From NCBI RefSeq assembly GCF_004116495.1, contig NZ_PDKC01000004.1:53882-117881 (forward strand): a DNA stretch of 64,000 nt, given 5' to 3'. The position numbers and the translations under genes are program-made. This DNA is from Arcobacter sp. CECT 8985. GTDB lineage: Bacteria > Campylobacterota > Campylobacteria > Campylobacterales > Arcobacteraceae. Within the stretch, counting starts at the first letter, position 1; each line of letters starts with the position of its first letter. The notes beneath the pieces are model-generated. The model was not told the DNA's origin. It worked only from the letters and a program-made list of their open reading frames with translations, and made no database searches. Positions 36,656 through 46,481 of this stretch are shown here, piece by piece.

Positions 36656-37290
36656 TGTTTTTTCCTTTCACAAAGCACCAAAAATAGTGAAGTTAATACA
36701 TTTATTGGTCTAGAATTTAAATCTAGTAGTTTAATTGAATTTGAAAAAATTTCAAGCTCTTTTTGAGTTAAATCAATATTTTGTTCAGTTGCTTTAAACA
36801 ACATAGATTGAACAATTTGTTTACTCTCTTGTTTCGATATTTTTTGATTTTGTTTTAAAAAAGTATAAATATCTTTCAAATCCAATCTTTTTAAATCTAA
36901 ATCTATAGATATAAGTTCTTCTGATTTTTTTAAATACTTATGTGGAATTCTAGAAAATATAGTAGGTAAAATTGTAGACTTAGTTGTTGTTACAATAATA
37001 AATAAAATATTTTTAGGAGGTTCTTCTAAAACTTTTAATAAAGAGTTTTGAGCTTCGGTTCTAAAAGTTTTTCCACACAGAATTATATATTTTTTATTAT
37101 TTGAAGCAATATATGCTTCTTTTATAGCAGCATTAGCTTGTGCCAATAAAAATTCATCTTTATCTTCATTTTTTATAACTCTTGTTGAATGAGAAGGAAG
37201 AGTTGATAAAAGGAAAGAAAGAGTATCTTCTATACTATTTACTATTAATATAGTTGATGCTTCTATTTCTATGTCAGATAAATTTATCAT
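36652..37290 (-). CDS. holB: DNA polymerase III delta-prime-like subunit
   Basis: 212 aa, short for the family. RTEAQNSLLKVLEEPPKNILFII is the clamp-loader signature (read from residue about 77 on), and SRIPHKYLK the sensor region. There is no Walker A, which is normal for delta-prime. The three-domain C-terminal collar appears reduced. Placed between hobA and folP as in related genomes; it joins hobA at one shared base. Confidence 0.85.
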   Translation of the reverse strand: MINLSDIEIEASTILIVNSIEDTLSFLLSTLPSHSTRVIKNEDKDEFLLAQANAAIKEAYIASNNKKYIILCGKTFRTEAQNSLLKVLEEPPKNILFIIVTTTKSTILPTIFSRIPHKYLKKSEELISIDLDLKRLDLKDIYTFLKQNQKISKQESKQIVQSMLFKATEQNIDLTQKELEIFSNSIKLLDLNSRPINVLTSLFLVLCERKKQ

Positions 37291-37841
37291 TAATTTTCTA
37301 CGTTTATCTCTGCAAATAATGCAGCACTTAATGTTTTATTATAAAGTCTAAACATTTGCAATAACTTCATATCTAAAGCTTCATCTTTACTTCTTAAATT
37401 AAAAGCATCTTGCATTTCTTCATCAAAAAGCCAAAGAAAAGAGTTTTTTGAAACTTTTGGAATAACTGCTCTAACATTTTGACTTCTACCAATATACCAA
37501 AAACAGTACCCATTAGGAAAAGATATATTTAACATATCTTTTACATAGTTTATATCATCTTCAGATTTTACATCATCAAGATATTTATAAAATCCTTTTG
37601 CATCATAAAAAGGTAAAAAAGGTCTATTTTGAGAAGGAGAATTTATATTTGTAAAAATATATTCTAAAAACCAATCTCTTTCTTTATCTGTAACTATAAT
37701 TATAGAACAGCCTTTTTCCAAAATATTTACAATTGATTTAGATACTAATGGTGTCCATTCATACTTTTTTTCTTCCAACCAAGGAGATAATAATTTATCT
37801 TCCCTGATTATATCTACTGTCCAATTTAAAAATTCTTGCAC
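37290..37841 (-). CDS. hobA: DnaA-associating replication initiation factor HobA
   Basis: 183 aa, matching the known length of about 180. The N-terminal FLNWTVDIIREDKLLSPWLEE and central SIIIVTDKERDWFLEYI are as expected for HobA, a tetrameric protein of this phylum only that bridges DnaA molecules at oriC (equivalent to DiaA). Its presence is one of the best taxonomic markers here. It lies 2 bp after lysC. Confidence 0.9.
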   Translation of the reverse strand: MQEFLNWTVDIIREDKLLSPWLEEKKYEWTPLVSKSIVNILEKGCSIIIVTDKERDWFLEYIFTNINSPSQNRPFLPFYDAKGFYKYLDDVKSEDDINYVKDMLNISFPNGYCFWYIGRSQNVRAVIPKVSKNSFLWLFDEEMQDAFNLRSKDEALDMKLLQMFRLYNKTLSAALFAEINVEN

Positions 37842-37843
37842 TA

Positions 37844-39055
37844 TTATTTGTCCAAATTATAAACTTCATGTAGAGCTCTTACAGCAAGTTCTGCATATTT
37901 TTCTAATATTATCATTGAAATTTTAATTTCACTTGTTGATATTATTCTTATATTGATATTCTCTTTTGCCAATGTTGCAAATGCTTTTGATGCTACACCC
38001 GTATGAGATTTCATACCAACACCAACTATAGATACTTTACAAATTTCATCACTATAATCAATTCTAACTGAATCTTCATTATTAAATTTTGACATAACTT
38101 TTTTACAAGCTTCAAAATCTGTAGTAGGGATAGTAAAATCTAAGTTAGTTTTACCATCAGATCCTTTTGTTTGAACTATCATATCTACATTTATGTTTTC
38201 ATCTGCTAGTGATGTAAATATTGATGCTGCAATACCAGGTCTATCAGTAAGTCCATACAGCCCAACTCTAATTTGATTTCTATCTAAAGCAATACCGCTT
38301 ACAATTGGTTTTTCCATTATGTTTTCTTCCTTAGTGATTAATGTTCCTTCAATTTCAGGCGTAAAACTACTTCTAGATACTAAATTAACATCTAGTTTTT
38401 TTGCCATTTCCACTGATCTATTTTGTAATACTTTAGCACCTAATGATGCAAGTTCTAACATCTCATCATAAGATATTTTATCTAATTTTTTAGCTTTTGG
38501 TTCAATTCTAGGATCTGTTGTATAAATACCATCAACATCTGTATATATTTCACATACATCAGCTTCAATTGCTCCTGCAATTGCTACAGCCGTTAAATCA
38601 CTTCCACCTCTACCAAGTGTTGTAACTCTTCCTTCCTCTGTAACTCCTTGAAAACCAGCTACTACTATGATTTTCCCATCATTAATTGCATTTTTCATTG
38701 AAGTTGTATTAATTCCTTCAATTCTAGCTCTTGTGTGTGCAGTATCTGTCACTATTCCAGCTTCTCTACCACTCATTGAAGTCGCTTCGTAACCTTGGTC
38801 ATTTAAAGCAATTGATAATAATGCAGAAGTTACTCTTTCTCCAGAACTTAAAAGCATATCCATCTCACATCTATTTGGATCTTTTGAAAAATGCTCTGCA
38901 TACTCTATCAACTTGTTAGTTTCTCCACTCATTGCAGAAACTACTGCAATTACATCGTGACCTTCATCTTTTATTTTTTTTATAATATTTGCTACGTTTT
39001 GTATTCTTTCTAACGTACCAACACTTGTTCCACCAAATTTTAAAACTTTTAACAT
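37844..39055 (-). CDS. lysC: Aspartate kinase
   Basis: 403 aa. It phosphorylates aspartate, opening the route to lysine, methionine, threonine and diaminopimelate. KFGGTSVGTLERI begins at residue 5, and TTLGRGGSDLTAVAIA and EIYTDVDGIYTTDPR complete the kinase core. Two ACT domains (about 265-403) imply feedback control by amino acids. It lies 16 bp after rppH. Confidence 0.96.
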   Translation of the reverse strand: MLKVLKFGGTSVGTLERIQNVANIIKKIKDEGHDVIAVVSAMSGETNKLIEYAEHFSKDPNRCEMDMLLSSGERVTSALLSIALNDQGYEATSMSGREAGIVTDTAHTRARIEGINTTSMKNAINDGKIIVVAGFQGVTEEGRVTTLGRGGSDLTAVAIAGAIEADVCEIYTDVDGIYTTDPRIEPKAKKLDKISYDEMLELASLGAKVLQNRSVEMAKKLDVNLVSRSSFTPEIEGTLITKEENIMEKPIVSGIALDRNQIRVGLYGLTDRPGIAASIFTSLADENINVDMIVQTKGSDGKTNLDFTIPTTDFEACKKVMSKFNNEDSVRIDYSDEICKVSIVGVGMKSHTGVASKAFATLAKENINIRIISTSEIKISMIILEKYAELAVRALHEVYNLDK

Positions 39056-39071
39056 TTGTTTTTTAACCTTT

Positions 39072-39569
39072 TTAAATATAACCTTCTTTTCTAAAATGTT
39101 TCAAGACTTGTTTATAAACAGTTCTTTTAAAAAAAGTAATATAGTCATATATATTTTTTGTTGCTACAAATTTATATTCGCTAAACTCAGGTATTTCAGT
39201 ATTAATATTGATTTTTGCACCTTTTTTTAGTTTAACTAAATAATATTTTTGTATTTGTCCATCATAAGGTTGCATTTTTTTTGCAATTGCAGGTGGGAAG
39301 TCATAACTGACCCATTCAGGATATTGTGCTATTATTTCAATTTGATTAGTTCCTATTTCTTCTTCTAACTCTCTGAATAAAGCCTGCTTTGATGTTTCTC
39401 CCTCATCAATTCCACCTTGTGGAAATTGCCAAGCATTATCAACATCTGTGCGTGAAGCAATAAAAACTTCACACTTTTCAGGATATTTTGCTGATAGTAC
39501 TATTGCTGCAACATTTGGTCTGTAATTTTTACCATCTTTTGTAGGTATTATTTCATTTTTATCAGTCAT
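39072..39569 (-). CDS. rppH: RNA pyrophosphohydrolase (Nudix)
   Basis: 165 aa. The Nudix box spans residues 52-73, starting GGIDEGET and ending RELEEEIG, with all catalytic glutamates. WQFPQG and the C-terminal FKRTVYKQVLKHF match RppH, which removes pyrophosphate from mRNA 5' ends. It leads the lysC operon and is divergent from hemW. Confidence 0.93.
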   Translation of the reverse strand: MTDKNEIIPTKDGKNYRPNVAAIVLSAKYPEKCEVFIASRTDVDNAWQFPQGGIDEGETSKQALFRELEEEIGTNQIEIIAQYPEWVSYDFPPAIAKKMQPYDGQIQKYYLVKLKKGAKININTEIPEFSEYKFVATKNIYDYITFFKRTVYKQVLKHFRKEGYI

Positions 39570-39624
39570 AAATATATTTTCCCTTATAATTAGCCCAAAA
39601 TTATAATTAAAATAGGATTAAAAG

Positions 39625-40689
39625 TTGCTTTTATATATACATATTCCTTTTTGCGATAGCAAATGTCACTACTGTGCATTTAATTCATATACTGATAAAT
39701 TTCATTTGAAACATAACTATATGAAAGCATTAATTAAACAGTTAAAATTTGAACTAAATTATTTAAAAGATAATAATAAGAAGTTTGAAACAGTATTTAT
39801 TGGTGGAGGAACTCCAAGTTCAGTTAAACATGAAGAGTATCAAGAAGTGTTTAGATTAATAAGCCCTTATTTAGAAAAAGATTGTGAAATTACTTCAGAA
39901 GCAAACCCAAATTCTGCTTCTGAAAAATGGTTAGAAGGAATGAAAAATTTAGGTGTAAATAGAATCAGTTTTGGAGTGCAAAGTTTTGATAATAATAAGT
40001 TAAAACTGTTAGGGCGTTCGCATAACAATAAAAGTGCTATAAGTGCTATACAAAAAGCAAATTGTATAGGTTTTAATGGTATTAACTGTGATATAATTTA
40101 TGGTGTAGAAGGAGATACAATAAAGAGCCTTAAAAAGGATTTTGATATTGCATTTTCTCTTCCAATAACACATTTAAGTGCTTATAGTTTGACTATTGAA
40201 GAGGGTACAAAATTCTTCAATAAATCAGATGTAAAAATTGATGATGAAGAGTTATCATATGAGATTTTTGATTATATAAATAAATGTGGTTTTAAACAAT
40301 ATGAGATATCAAATTTTGCAAAAGAAAAAAAATTTCAATCAAAACATAATTTTGGCTATTGGGAGCATAAAGAGTATTTAGGAATTGGAGCTGGAGCAGT
40401 AGGATATAAAGATAAGCAAAGATATTATCCTTTAAAAAGTATTGAAGAGTATATAAAAACTCCTACTAAATATGAAATAGAAGAATTATCACAAGAAGAT
40501 ATTAAAGTTGAAAAGATATTATTAGGTTTTAGATGTAATAATGGTGTTGATTTATCGATATTTAATAACAATGAACTTAAAAAGGTAAATGAACTAATAA
40601 AAGATAGAAAATTAAATAAATTAAATAATAAAGTATTTAATCCCAATTTTTTACTTGCAGATGAATTGGCTTTATATATAATAGAGTAA
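39625..40689 (+). CDS. hemW: HemW-like radical SAM protein (haem chaperone family)
   Basis: 354 aa from a TTG start with AGGA upstream. IPFCDSKCHYCAFNS has the cluster cysteines 10, 14, 17, and the Phe after the third Cys is typical of HemW, not of the coproporphyrinogen oxidase HemN. FIGGGTPSS and the SFGVQSF motif follow. The C-terminal HemN_C domain is short. Likely role: delivery of haem to respiratory proteins. Confidence 0.88.
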   Translation: MLLYIHIPFCDSKCHYCAFNSYTDKFHLKHNYMKALIKQLKFELNYLKDNNKKFETVFIGGGTPSSVKHEEYQEVFRLISPYLEKDCEITSEANPNSASEKWLEGMKNLGVNRISFGVQSFDNNKLKLLGRSHNNKSAISAIQKANCIGFNGINCDIIYGVEGDTIKSLKKDFDIAFSLPITHLSAYSLTIEEGTKFFNKSDVKIDDEELSYEIFDYINKCGFKQYEISNFAKEKKFQSKHNFGYWEHKEYLGIGAGAVGYKDKQRYYPLKSIEEYIKTPTKYEIEELSQEDIKVEKILLGFRCNNGVDLSIFNNNELKKVNELIKDRKLNKLNNKVFNPNFLLADELALYIIE

Positions 40690-40731
40690 AGATTAAATAA
40701 AATAAAATAAAATTACGAAGGCAAAAAGATA

Positions 40732-41568
40732 TTGACAATAAAAGAGAGTGTAAAAAAATATTCAAGATTATTAAAAGATATAACACATATCCCAAATAAA
40801 GAAGTAGAGATTTTAATCTTACATATACTTCAAAAAAATGTAATATGGTTACATCTTAACTATAATGAAGAATTCAAAGAAGAAAAACTTCTAGAAAAAT
40901 TAGTAAAAAAAAGAGCAACAAATTATCCTATGGAGTATATTACTAATAAAGCATCATTTTATGGTGAAATATTTGAAGTAGAAAAAAATGTACTTATTCC
41001 TAGGCCAGAAACTGAACTTTTAGTAGAAAAAGCAATAGAGATTTTAAAGAATATTGAAAATCCAAAAGTTTTAGAAATAGGAACTGGATCTGGAATAATA
41101 TCAGTGATGATTGCAAAAGAGATTGAAAATATTAATATTATTGCAGTAGATATAAATGATGATGCATTAAATCTTGCTTTAAAAAATGCTAAAAAACATC
41201 AAGTAGAAGATAAAATTACTTTTATAAAAAGTGATTTATATCAAAATATTGATGAAAATTTTGTTTTTGATATGACAATTTCAAATCCACCATATATTGC
41301 AAATGACTATAAATTACCTTTAAATGTAGAGTTTGAACCTAAAAATGCATTATTTGGAGGGAAAGTGGGAGATGAGTTATTAAAAAAAATAATAGATCAT
41401 ACTTATAACAAAAAAATTACTTATTTATTATGTGAGATGGGATACGATCAAAGGAAACCTTTAGAAGAGTATTTTAAAAACTTTAAAGTTGAAAAATATG
41501 AATTTTATAAAGACTATTCAGATTTTGATAGAGGTTTTTCAATTAAATTTAAAAAGGAGAATAAATAA
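40732..41568 (+). CDS. prmC: Release factor glutamine methyltransferase
   Basis: 278 aa from TTG at 40732, with AAGG further upstream. The N-terminal helical bundle is followed by the SAM site VLEIGTGSGIISVMIAK and the catalytic NPPYIAND. It methylates the GGQ glutamine of release factors 1 and 2. Its stop shares a base with the M3 peptidase start. Confidence 0.94.
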   Translation: MTIKESVKKYSRLLKDITHIPNKEVEILILHILQKNVIWLHLNYNEEFKEEKLLEKLVKKRATNYPMEYITNKASFYGEIFEVEKNVLIPRPETELLVEKAIEILKNIENPKVLEIGTGSGIISVMIAKEIENINIIAVDINDDALNLALKNAKKHQVEDKITFIKSDLYQNIDENFVFDMTISNPPYIANDYKLPLNVEFEPKNALFGGKVGDELLKKIIDHTYNKKITYLLCEMGYDQRKPLEEYFKNFKVEKYEFYKDYSDFDRGFSIKFKKENK

Positions 41569-43541
41569 TGTTTGAAACATTTAACATTGAAGATTTAGAA
41601 AATAGTAAATCTATATTAGAAGAAAAAATAAAACAAAGTAAAAGCACAATTGATAAGTTATTAAAAATCAAGAATAAAACATATGAAAATTTTGTAATGC
41701 CTTATCAAGAAGTAGGGGAGAGATTAAATGAGTTTATTACACCAATCTTTCATATTGACTCAGTAAAGAATTCAAATACAACTCAAAATGTTTTAGAAGA
41801 GTGCCTTCCACTTATCTCAATTTATGAAACTGAGTTATCACAAGATGATAATATTTATAGATCTTTAAAAGATATACAAGATAAGAGTTATACATCATTA
41901 AGTATTACACAAAAGAAAGTTCTTGAAAATGAGATAAGAGACTTTGAATTAAGTGGATGTCACTTAGATGTTGATAAAAAAGATAAATTAAAACAGTTAA
42001 ATTTAAAACTAAGTGAACTATCTCAAAAGTTTTCTCAAAACTTATTAGATGCAACAAATAAATATGAAATGGTTTGTGAAGATTTTGAAGATGTTAAAGA
42101 ATTACCAAAATCAGATAGAGAATTAGCATCATTTGAAGAAGATGGTAAAACTAAATATAAATTTACTTTACAAATGCCATCATATTTAGCTTATATTACT
42201 TACGGTTCTAATAGAGAAAAACGAGAAGAGATATATAAAGCATATTGTACAAGAGCTCCTGAAAATAGTGAAGTTATTAATGAAATATTAAAATTAAAAG
42301 ATCAAAAAGTAAAACTTTTAGGTTTTAATTGTTATGCACAGTATTCATTAACTCGAAAAATGGCAAAAAATGAAGCTGAAGTTGTATCATTTTTAGAAGA
42401 GTTAGCTAGTAAAGGTAAACAAAAAGCAAAAGAAGAACTACAAGAAGTTGCACAACTAGCAGTTAAAGATGGAATAACTGATATTAAAAGTTTTGATTTG
42501 GGTTACTATAGTGAGAAACTAAAAAAAGCTAAATATGATTTAGATCAAGAGTATTATCGACCTTATTTTGAACAATCATCTGTATTAAAAGGGTTCTTTT
42601 CTTTTTTAAATGAAGTATTTAAAGTTGAGTTTGTTGATGTAACAGAACATACAACAACATGGGATGAAAAAGTAAAAGTATTTAATTTAAAAGAAGATGG
42701 TAATGTTACTGCAAGAATATATCTTGATTTAGAATCAAGAAAGAGTAAAAGAGGTGGAGCTTGGATGAATAATTGGCATACTCACTATATTGATGCAGCA
42801 AAAAAAGAGCACTTGCCAACTGCTTTTATTGTATGTAACTTTCCACCATCAAAAGATAACACACCTTCTTTATTAAGACATGATGATGTTGTTACATTAT
42901 TCCATGAAATGGGACATGCATTACATCACTTATTAAGTAAAGTTGATGAACCTTATGTTAGTGGAATTTCAGGAGTTGCGTGGGATGTAGTAGAATTTCC
43001 TTCTCAATTTTTAGAATATTTTGCTTATGCTAAAGATGTATTAAAGATTTTTGCTAAGCATTATGAAACTGGTGAAGTATTAGATGATGAAGCAATTGAA
43101 AGATTAATTAATGCAAGAAATTTCCAATCATCTTTATCTATGATAAGACAAGTTGAATTTGCACTGTTTGATTTTAAACTACATCAAAAGTTATACAATT
43201 CTTCAGAAGAAGTACAAAACTTACTAGATTCAATTAGACAAGATTTTAGTCCAATTATTCCTCCTTCATATAATAAATTCCAAAATGGATTTTCACATAT
43301 TTTTGCAGGAGGTTATGCAGCAGGCTATTACTCATATAAATGGGCGGAAGTTCTAAGTGCAGATGCATTTTATATGTTTATTGACTCGGGTAATCTATTT
43401 AACAAATCGTTAGCGTTAAAATATAAAGAAAATATTTTACAAAAAGGTGGGTCTTCAAATATGGATGAATTGTTTTTCAATTTTGCACAAAGAGAGCCAA
43501 GTGTTGATTCTTTATTAAAAATTGATGGAATTATTAGCTAA
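41568..43541 (+). CDS. prlC: M3-family metallopeptidase (oligopeptidase A-like)
   Basis: 657 aa, with no signal, so cytoplasmic. The zinc site FHEMGHALHHLL (HExxH from about residue 446) and the downstream glutamate region SGVAWDVVEFPSQFLE are intact. RGGAWMNNWHTH lies in the conserved approach to the active site. It degrades short peptides, including cleaved signal peptides. It is translationally coupled to prmC. Confidence 0.93.
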   Translation: MFETFNIEDLENSKSILEEKIKQSKSTIDKLLKIKNKTYENFVMPYQEVGERLNEFITPIFHIDSVKNSNTTQNVLEECLPLISIYETELSQDDNIYRSLKDIQDKSYTSLSITQKKVLENEIRDFELSGCHLDVDKKDKLKQLNLKLSELSQKFSQNLLDATNKYEMVCEDFEDVKELPKSDRELASFEEDGKTKYKFTLQMPSYLAYITYGSNREKREEIYKAYCTRAPENSEVINEILKLKDQKVKLLGFNCYAQYSLTRKMAKNEAEVVSFLEELASKGKQKAKEELQEVAQLAVKDGITDIKSFDLGYYSEKLKKAKYDLDQEYYRPYFEQSSVLKGFFSFLNEVFKVEFVDVTEHTTTWDEKVKVFNLKEDGNVTARIYLDLESRKSKRGGAWMNNWHTHYIDAAKKEHLPTAFIVCNFPPSKDNTPSLLRHDDVVTLFHEMGHALHHLLSKVDEPYVSGISGVAWDVVEFPSQFLEYFAYAKDVLKIFAKHYETGEVLDDEAIERLINARNFQSSLSMIRQVEFALFDFKLHQKLYNSSEEVQNLLDSIRQDFSPIIPPSYNKFQNGFSHIFAGGYAAGYYSYKWAEVLSADAFYMFIDSGNLFNKSLALKYKENILQKGGSSNMDELFFNFAQREPSVDSLLKIDGIIS

Positions 43542-43553
43542 CTTTTGTAATAA

Positions 43554-43578
43554 TTAGGTTTTTAATAACTAAACCTAA
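43554..43578 (+). other. Hairpin between M3 peptidase and coiled-coil gene
   Basis: TTAGGTTT (43554-43561) and AAACCTAA (43571-43578) form a perfect 8-bp stem with a 9-base loop. No T run follows; AGAGG, the ribosome site of the next gene, starts right after. It may be an attenuator or a translation-controlling hairpin. Confidence 0.4.
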
Positions 43579-43594
43579 AGAGGATTTAATAAAT

Positions 43595-44068
43595 ATGACA
43601 AATCAAGAAACTATTACAAAGCTTAATGAAGCGCTAAATACATTAATTAAAGCATATGAAGAATTACAAAATGAGAATACATTATTAGAGCAAAATATTA
43701 AGGATTTAGAAGAAGATAAGAAAAACTTAGAAGCAAAAGTTAAAAATCTTGAAGATACAAAAAGAAATTTAGAAGATAATGTTAATGAATTAAATGATTC
43801 AACAGAAAAACAAAATAATAACATTAATTCTATGTTAGGAAAAATTGAAAGTCTACTTGGAAATAAGAAATCTGATTCACTTTCAAATATAAATCTAAAA
43901 GATAAAAAGAATAACTCTTCATCAAGTAATAGTGGTGGAGGAAGTCTAAGTGAGATATTGGAAGAAGAACTTGAGAATAGTTCCTCGGCTGAATTTAGTG
44001 AAGGAAGCAATGATAATAAAATTGATTTAAATAGAATGGCTTCATTATTAAATGGATTTAACAACTAA
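43595..44068 (+). CDS. Coiled-coil protein of unknown function
   Basis: 157 aa. Residues 1-90 are an almost unbroken coiled coil with heptad repeats around Asn-Leu-Glu (LEQNIKDLEEDKKNLEAKV). A serine/glycine-rich flexible stretch (about 105-125) and an acidic segment end in a short hydrophobic tail, RMASLLNGFNN. No membrane or signal segment. The coil plus conserved-looking tail resembles small division- or pole-associated adaptors, but this is only shape. It is followed after 12 bp by another small gene. Confidence 0.7.
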   Translation: MTNQETITKLNEALNTLIKAYEELQNENTLLEQNIKDLEEDKKNLEAKVKNLEDTKRNLEDNVNELNDSTEKQNNNINSMLGKIESLLGNKKSDSLSNINLKDKKNNSSSSNSGGGSLSEILEEELENSSSAEFSEGSNDNKIDLNRMASLLNGFNN

Positions 44069-44080
44069 TATAGAAGAATA

Positions 44081-44353
44081 ATGACAAAACAAGTTAATAA
44101 AGATATTTTATTTAACACATTTGGTGTGACAAACTTTTTATCATTAGAAGAGGCTATTAATACTATGCCTCCTTCTATTGTAGAATATCATTTAGATAGT
44201 ATTGATGATGAACAAAGTAATATATATCTAAACAAAAAAGATATAGAAAAATCTTTATACTTTGGGGAGTATAGTATCTATCAAGATTATGATGAAAATG
44301 TATTTTTAGAAGTTGAAATAAAAGAAGAGGAATTAACAACTAGTTTTTGGTAA
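44081..44353 (+). CDS. Small hypothetical acidic protein
   Basis: 90 aa, soluble and acidic, starting TKQVNKDILFNTFGV. There are no cysteines, signal or membrane segments, and no known family is recognised. It lies 12 bp after the coiled-coil gene and likely shares its transcript; it ends 9 bp before the convergent cbiX stop. Confidence 0.6.
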   Translation: MTKQVNKDILFNTFGVTNFLSLEEAINTMPPSIVEYHLDSIDDEQSNIYLNKKDIEKSLYFGEYSIYQDYDENVFLEVEIKEEELTTSFW

Positions 44354-44362
44354 TAATTCAAT

Positions 44363-44719
44363 TTATACACAAGATAAAATCAAATTAATAATACCATTGT
44401 TAGCCCCTAAGTGTGGAAGTAATTCAAAATCAATGTCTTTATATTTATTCTTTAAATAATTAACTTCTTTTGGAATATCATCTTTTACATGTTTGCCTTC
44501 TGCTAAGAAATAGGGTAATAATGTAATTTTCTTAGAACCTAATAATATCTGTTTTTTTACACTATCTTCTATACTTGGTTCTGTAAGTTCTAAAAAAGAA
44601 TATCCAATATTTAAATTTTTACTATTATTTTGCTCTTTGAGCTTTTTTACTAATCTTATTACTTCTTTATTTGAACTTTCTAAACGACTGCCATGTGCTA
44701 TTAATATTAATGAATTCAT
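44363..44719 (-). CDS. cbiX: Short CbiX/SirB-type chelatase
   Basis: 118 aa, single-domain form. It starts SLILIAHGSRLESSN, with the active-site His of the AHGSR motif, and has LLPYFLAEGKHVKDDIP with the second metal-binding His. Family members insert cobalt, nickel or iron into sirohydrochlorin. The short form works as a dimer. Confidence 0.88.
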   Translation of the reverse strand: MNSLILIAHGSRLESSNKEVIRLVKKLKEQNNSKNLNIGYSFLELTEPSIEDSVKKQILLGSKKITLLPYFLAEGKHVKDDIPKEVNYLKNKYKDIDFELLPHLGANNGIINLILSCV

Positions 44720-45021
44720 TTATTACCTAACTTTTTTATATATTCTATTTAAATAAGATATATTTTAGTAGATTATTTTTGTTATTTTATAAAAATTTCA
44801 AAATTTATTTTTAAAATTAATAATAATTTAATTTACTAATTATTGCTTAAATACTCTAAAATAGAACATTTTATTATTAAATGATAAAATAAATAATAAA
44901 TTTATATATTTAAAAATAATATTTTTATAAATTTATTTAAGATAAATTAAATATCTTCTAGATACAATTTTGCAATTTTTTCTAAATAAACAGTTGAACT
45001 ATATAAATAAAGGTTAAAATA
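44720..45021. promoter_or_regulatory. AT-rich leader region of the T6SS operon
   Basis: A 302-bp gene-free stretch with extreme AT content lies between cbiX and tssA. It includes many A or T runs, such as TTTATATATTTAAAAATAATA, likely bent DNA. A TATAAA at about 45002-45009 is near the start. I see no sigma-54 GG-N10-GC element. This is where control of the whole secretion locus should lie. Confidence 0.4.
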
Positions 45022-46470
45022 TTGCAAAATTCTATTTTAGATATAATCAATAAAAATTCTATTGTAGGTGAAGATTTTAAATATAATGATCTATTTTTAT
45101 TAATAGAACAAGAAATAGATAAAAGACATAGTGCTACATTTGATGGTTCTACTGATTGGGAATTTGTTCTTAACCAATCATATGAAATATTAAGTACAAA
45201 AAGTAAAGATTTAAAAATTGCTACTTGGTGGCTTTATTCAATTTGGAAAAATGAATCATTTTCGGGATTAGAAAAAAATATAGATTTTTATATTAGATTT
45301 ATTGAGACTTTTAATACAAATTTATATCCAAAATCAAAAAAAGCAAAAGAAAATATTGTTTTATGGTTTGAAGAGACAATAACAGATGAGTTACTTCAAA
45401 AAGATTTTGAATTATATGTAAATAATATAAATTTTTTAAAGTATTTAAATCAATTAAATAATGCATATAATAATGTTTTAGATAATAATGTACAATATTT
45501 TAAAAAACTTATAAAAAAATTAACAATTAAAATAGAAGAAGAGAAATCAAAAGAACAATTATTAGAAAAGATAGTTGATTCTACTTCAAATAATATTACT
45601 ACAAATGATGATATTAATGATTCTAATATTGCATTAAATTTAACAAACTTAAAAAAGCTTGCTTCTAATATCTCAATTTTTAATAGAAGTAAGAATGAAT
45701 TTGATTTAAAAGCAATAAAAATCACAAGATTTTTATCTTGGCTAGAAGTTGATGAGCTTCCTGTCAATGAAAACTTAGTTACTCCCTTAAATCCCCCATC
45801 TGTTATAGAAGTGGATGAATTAAGACAATTATTTAATGAATCAAAATTTAAAGAGGCCTTTATTTTATGTGAAGAAATTATAGAAATGTGTCCATTTTGG
45901 CTTGATGGTCATTACTATAGTTTTAAAATATTAAATAATTTAAATGAAATATATCTTGCAAATGAGGTAAAAAATCAGTTTATTGCATATATTAAGACAA
46001 ATGAAGGTTTAGTAAATCTTTACTTTAATGACAATATACCTTTTGCATCATCAAAAACAAAATCATGGATAAATAAACAGTTACAAAATATTGTAGCTCA
46101 AAACAGTGATCAAAATGATGATGAGTTTGATATAGATGAAATTACAGATTTAAAGGAAGCAATGAAAGAAATAGAAAAAAGATATAGAGATACAAATAAT
46201 TACAAAGATAAGTTTTTATTAAGAGTTAAACACTTAGAAATTGCAATTAATTTTAATAAAGATGAAATATCTTTAGCCATATTTGATGAACTTGAGAAAT
46301 ATATAAAAAAATATAATTTAATTGAATGGAATCCTGCCATTGTATCAAAAGTATATTTTTTGATTTTAAGTTCTTTTAATAGTGTACAAATAAAAAGAGA
46401 AAAAATAGAGAAGATGTATTCAATTTTATGCAAAATTGATATAGATAAAGCACTTAAATTAAATATTTAA
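45022..46470 (+). CDS. tssA: Type VI secretion protein TssA
   Basis: 482 aa from TTG at 45022, with AAGG about 9 bases before it. The N-terminal ImpA_N domain is present (about 1-130: KIATWWLYSIWKNESFSGLE, then LYPKSKKAKENIVLWFEE). A helical middle and C-terminal part carry no membrane segment. TssA caps or primes sheath polymerisation at the baseplate. It is the first gene of the T6SS locus, 11 bp before tssB. Confidence 0.9.
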   Translation: MQNSILDIINKNSIVGEDFKYNDLFLLIEQEIDKRHSATFDGSTDWEFVLNQSYEILSTKSKDLKIATWWLYSIWKNESFSGLEKNIDFYIRFIETFNTNLYPKSKKAKENIVLWFEETITDELLQKDFELYVNNINFLKYLNQLNNAYNNVLDNNVQYFKKLIKKLTIKIEEEKSKEQLLEKIVDSTSNNITTNDDINDSNIALNLTNLKKLASNISIFNRSKNEFDLKAIKITRFLSWLEVDELPVNENLVTPLNPPSVIEVDELRQLFNESKFKEAFILCEEIIEMCPFWLDGHYYSFKILNNLNEIYLANEVKNQFIAYIKTNEGLVNLYFNDNIPFASSKTKSWINKQLQNIVAQNSDQNDDEFDIDEITDLKEAMKEIEKRYRDTNNYKDKFLLRVKHLEIAINFNKDEISLAIFDELEKYIKKYNLIEWNPAIVSKVYFLILSSFNSVQIKREKIEKMYSILCKIDIDKALKLNI

Positions 46471-46481
46471 TAGGAGAATAA

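Noticed and set aside
43603..44064. Open frame of 153 codons on the minus strand opposite the coiled-coil gene
   Set aside because: It is the mirror of a Glu/Lys/Asn-rich coiled coil, giving a Ser/Phe/Leu-rich low-complexity product, with no ribosome site or family resemblance.
44720..45021. Sigma-54 promoter before tssA
   Set aside because: I looked for GG-N10-GC spacing on the plus strand and found none in this nearly G/C-free stretch.
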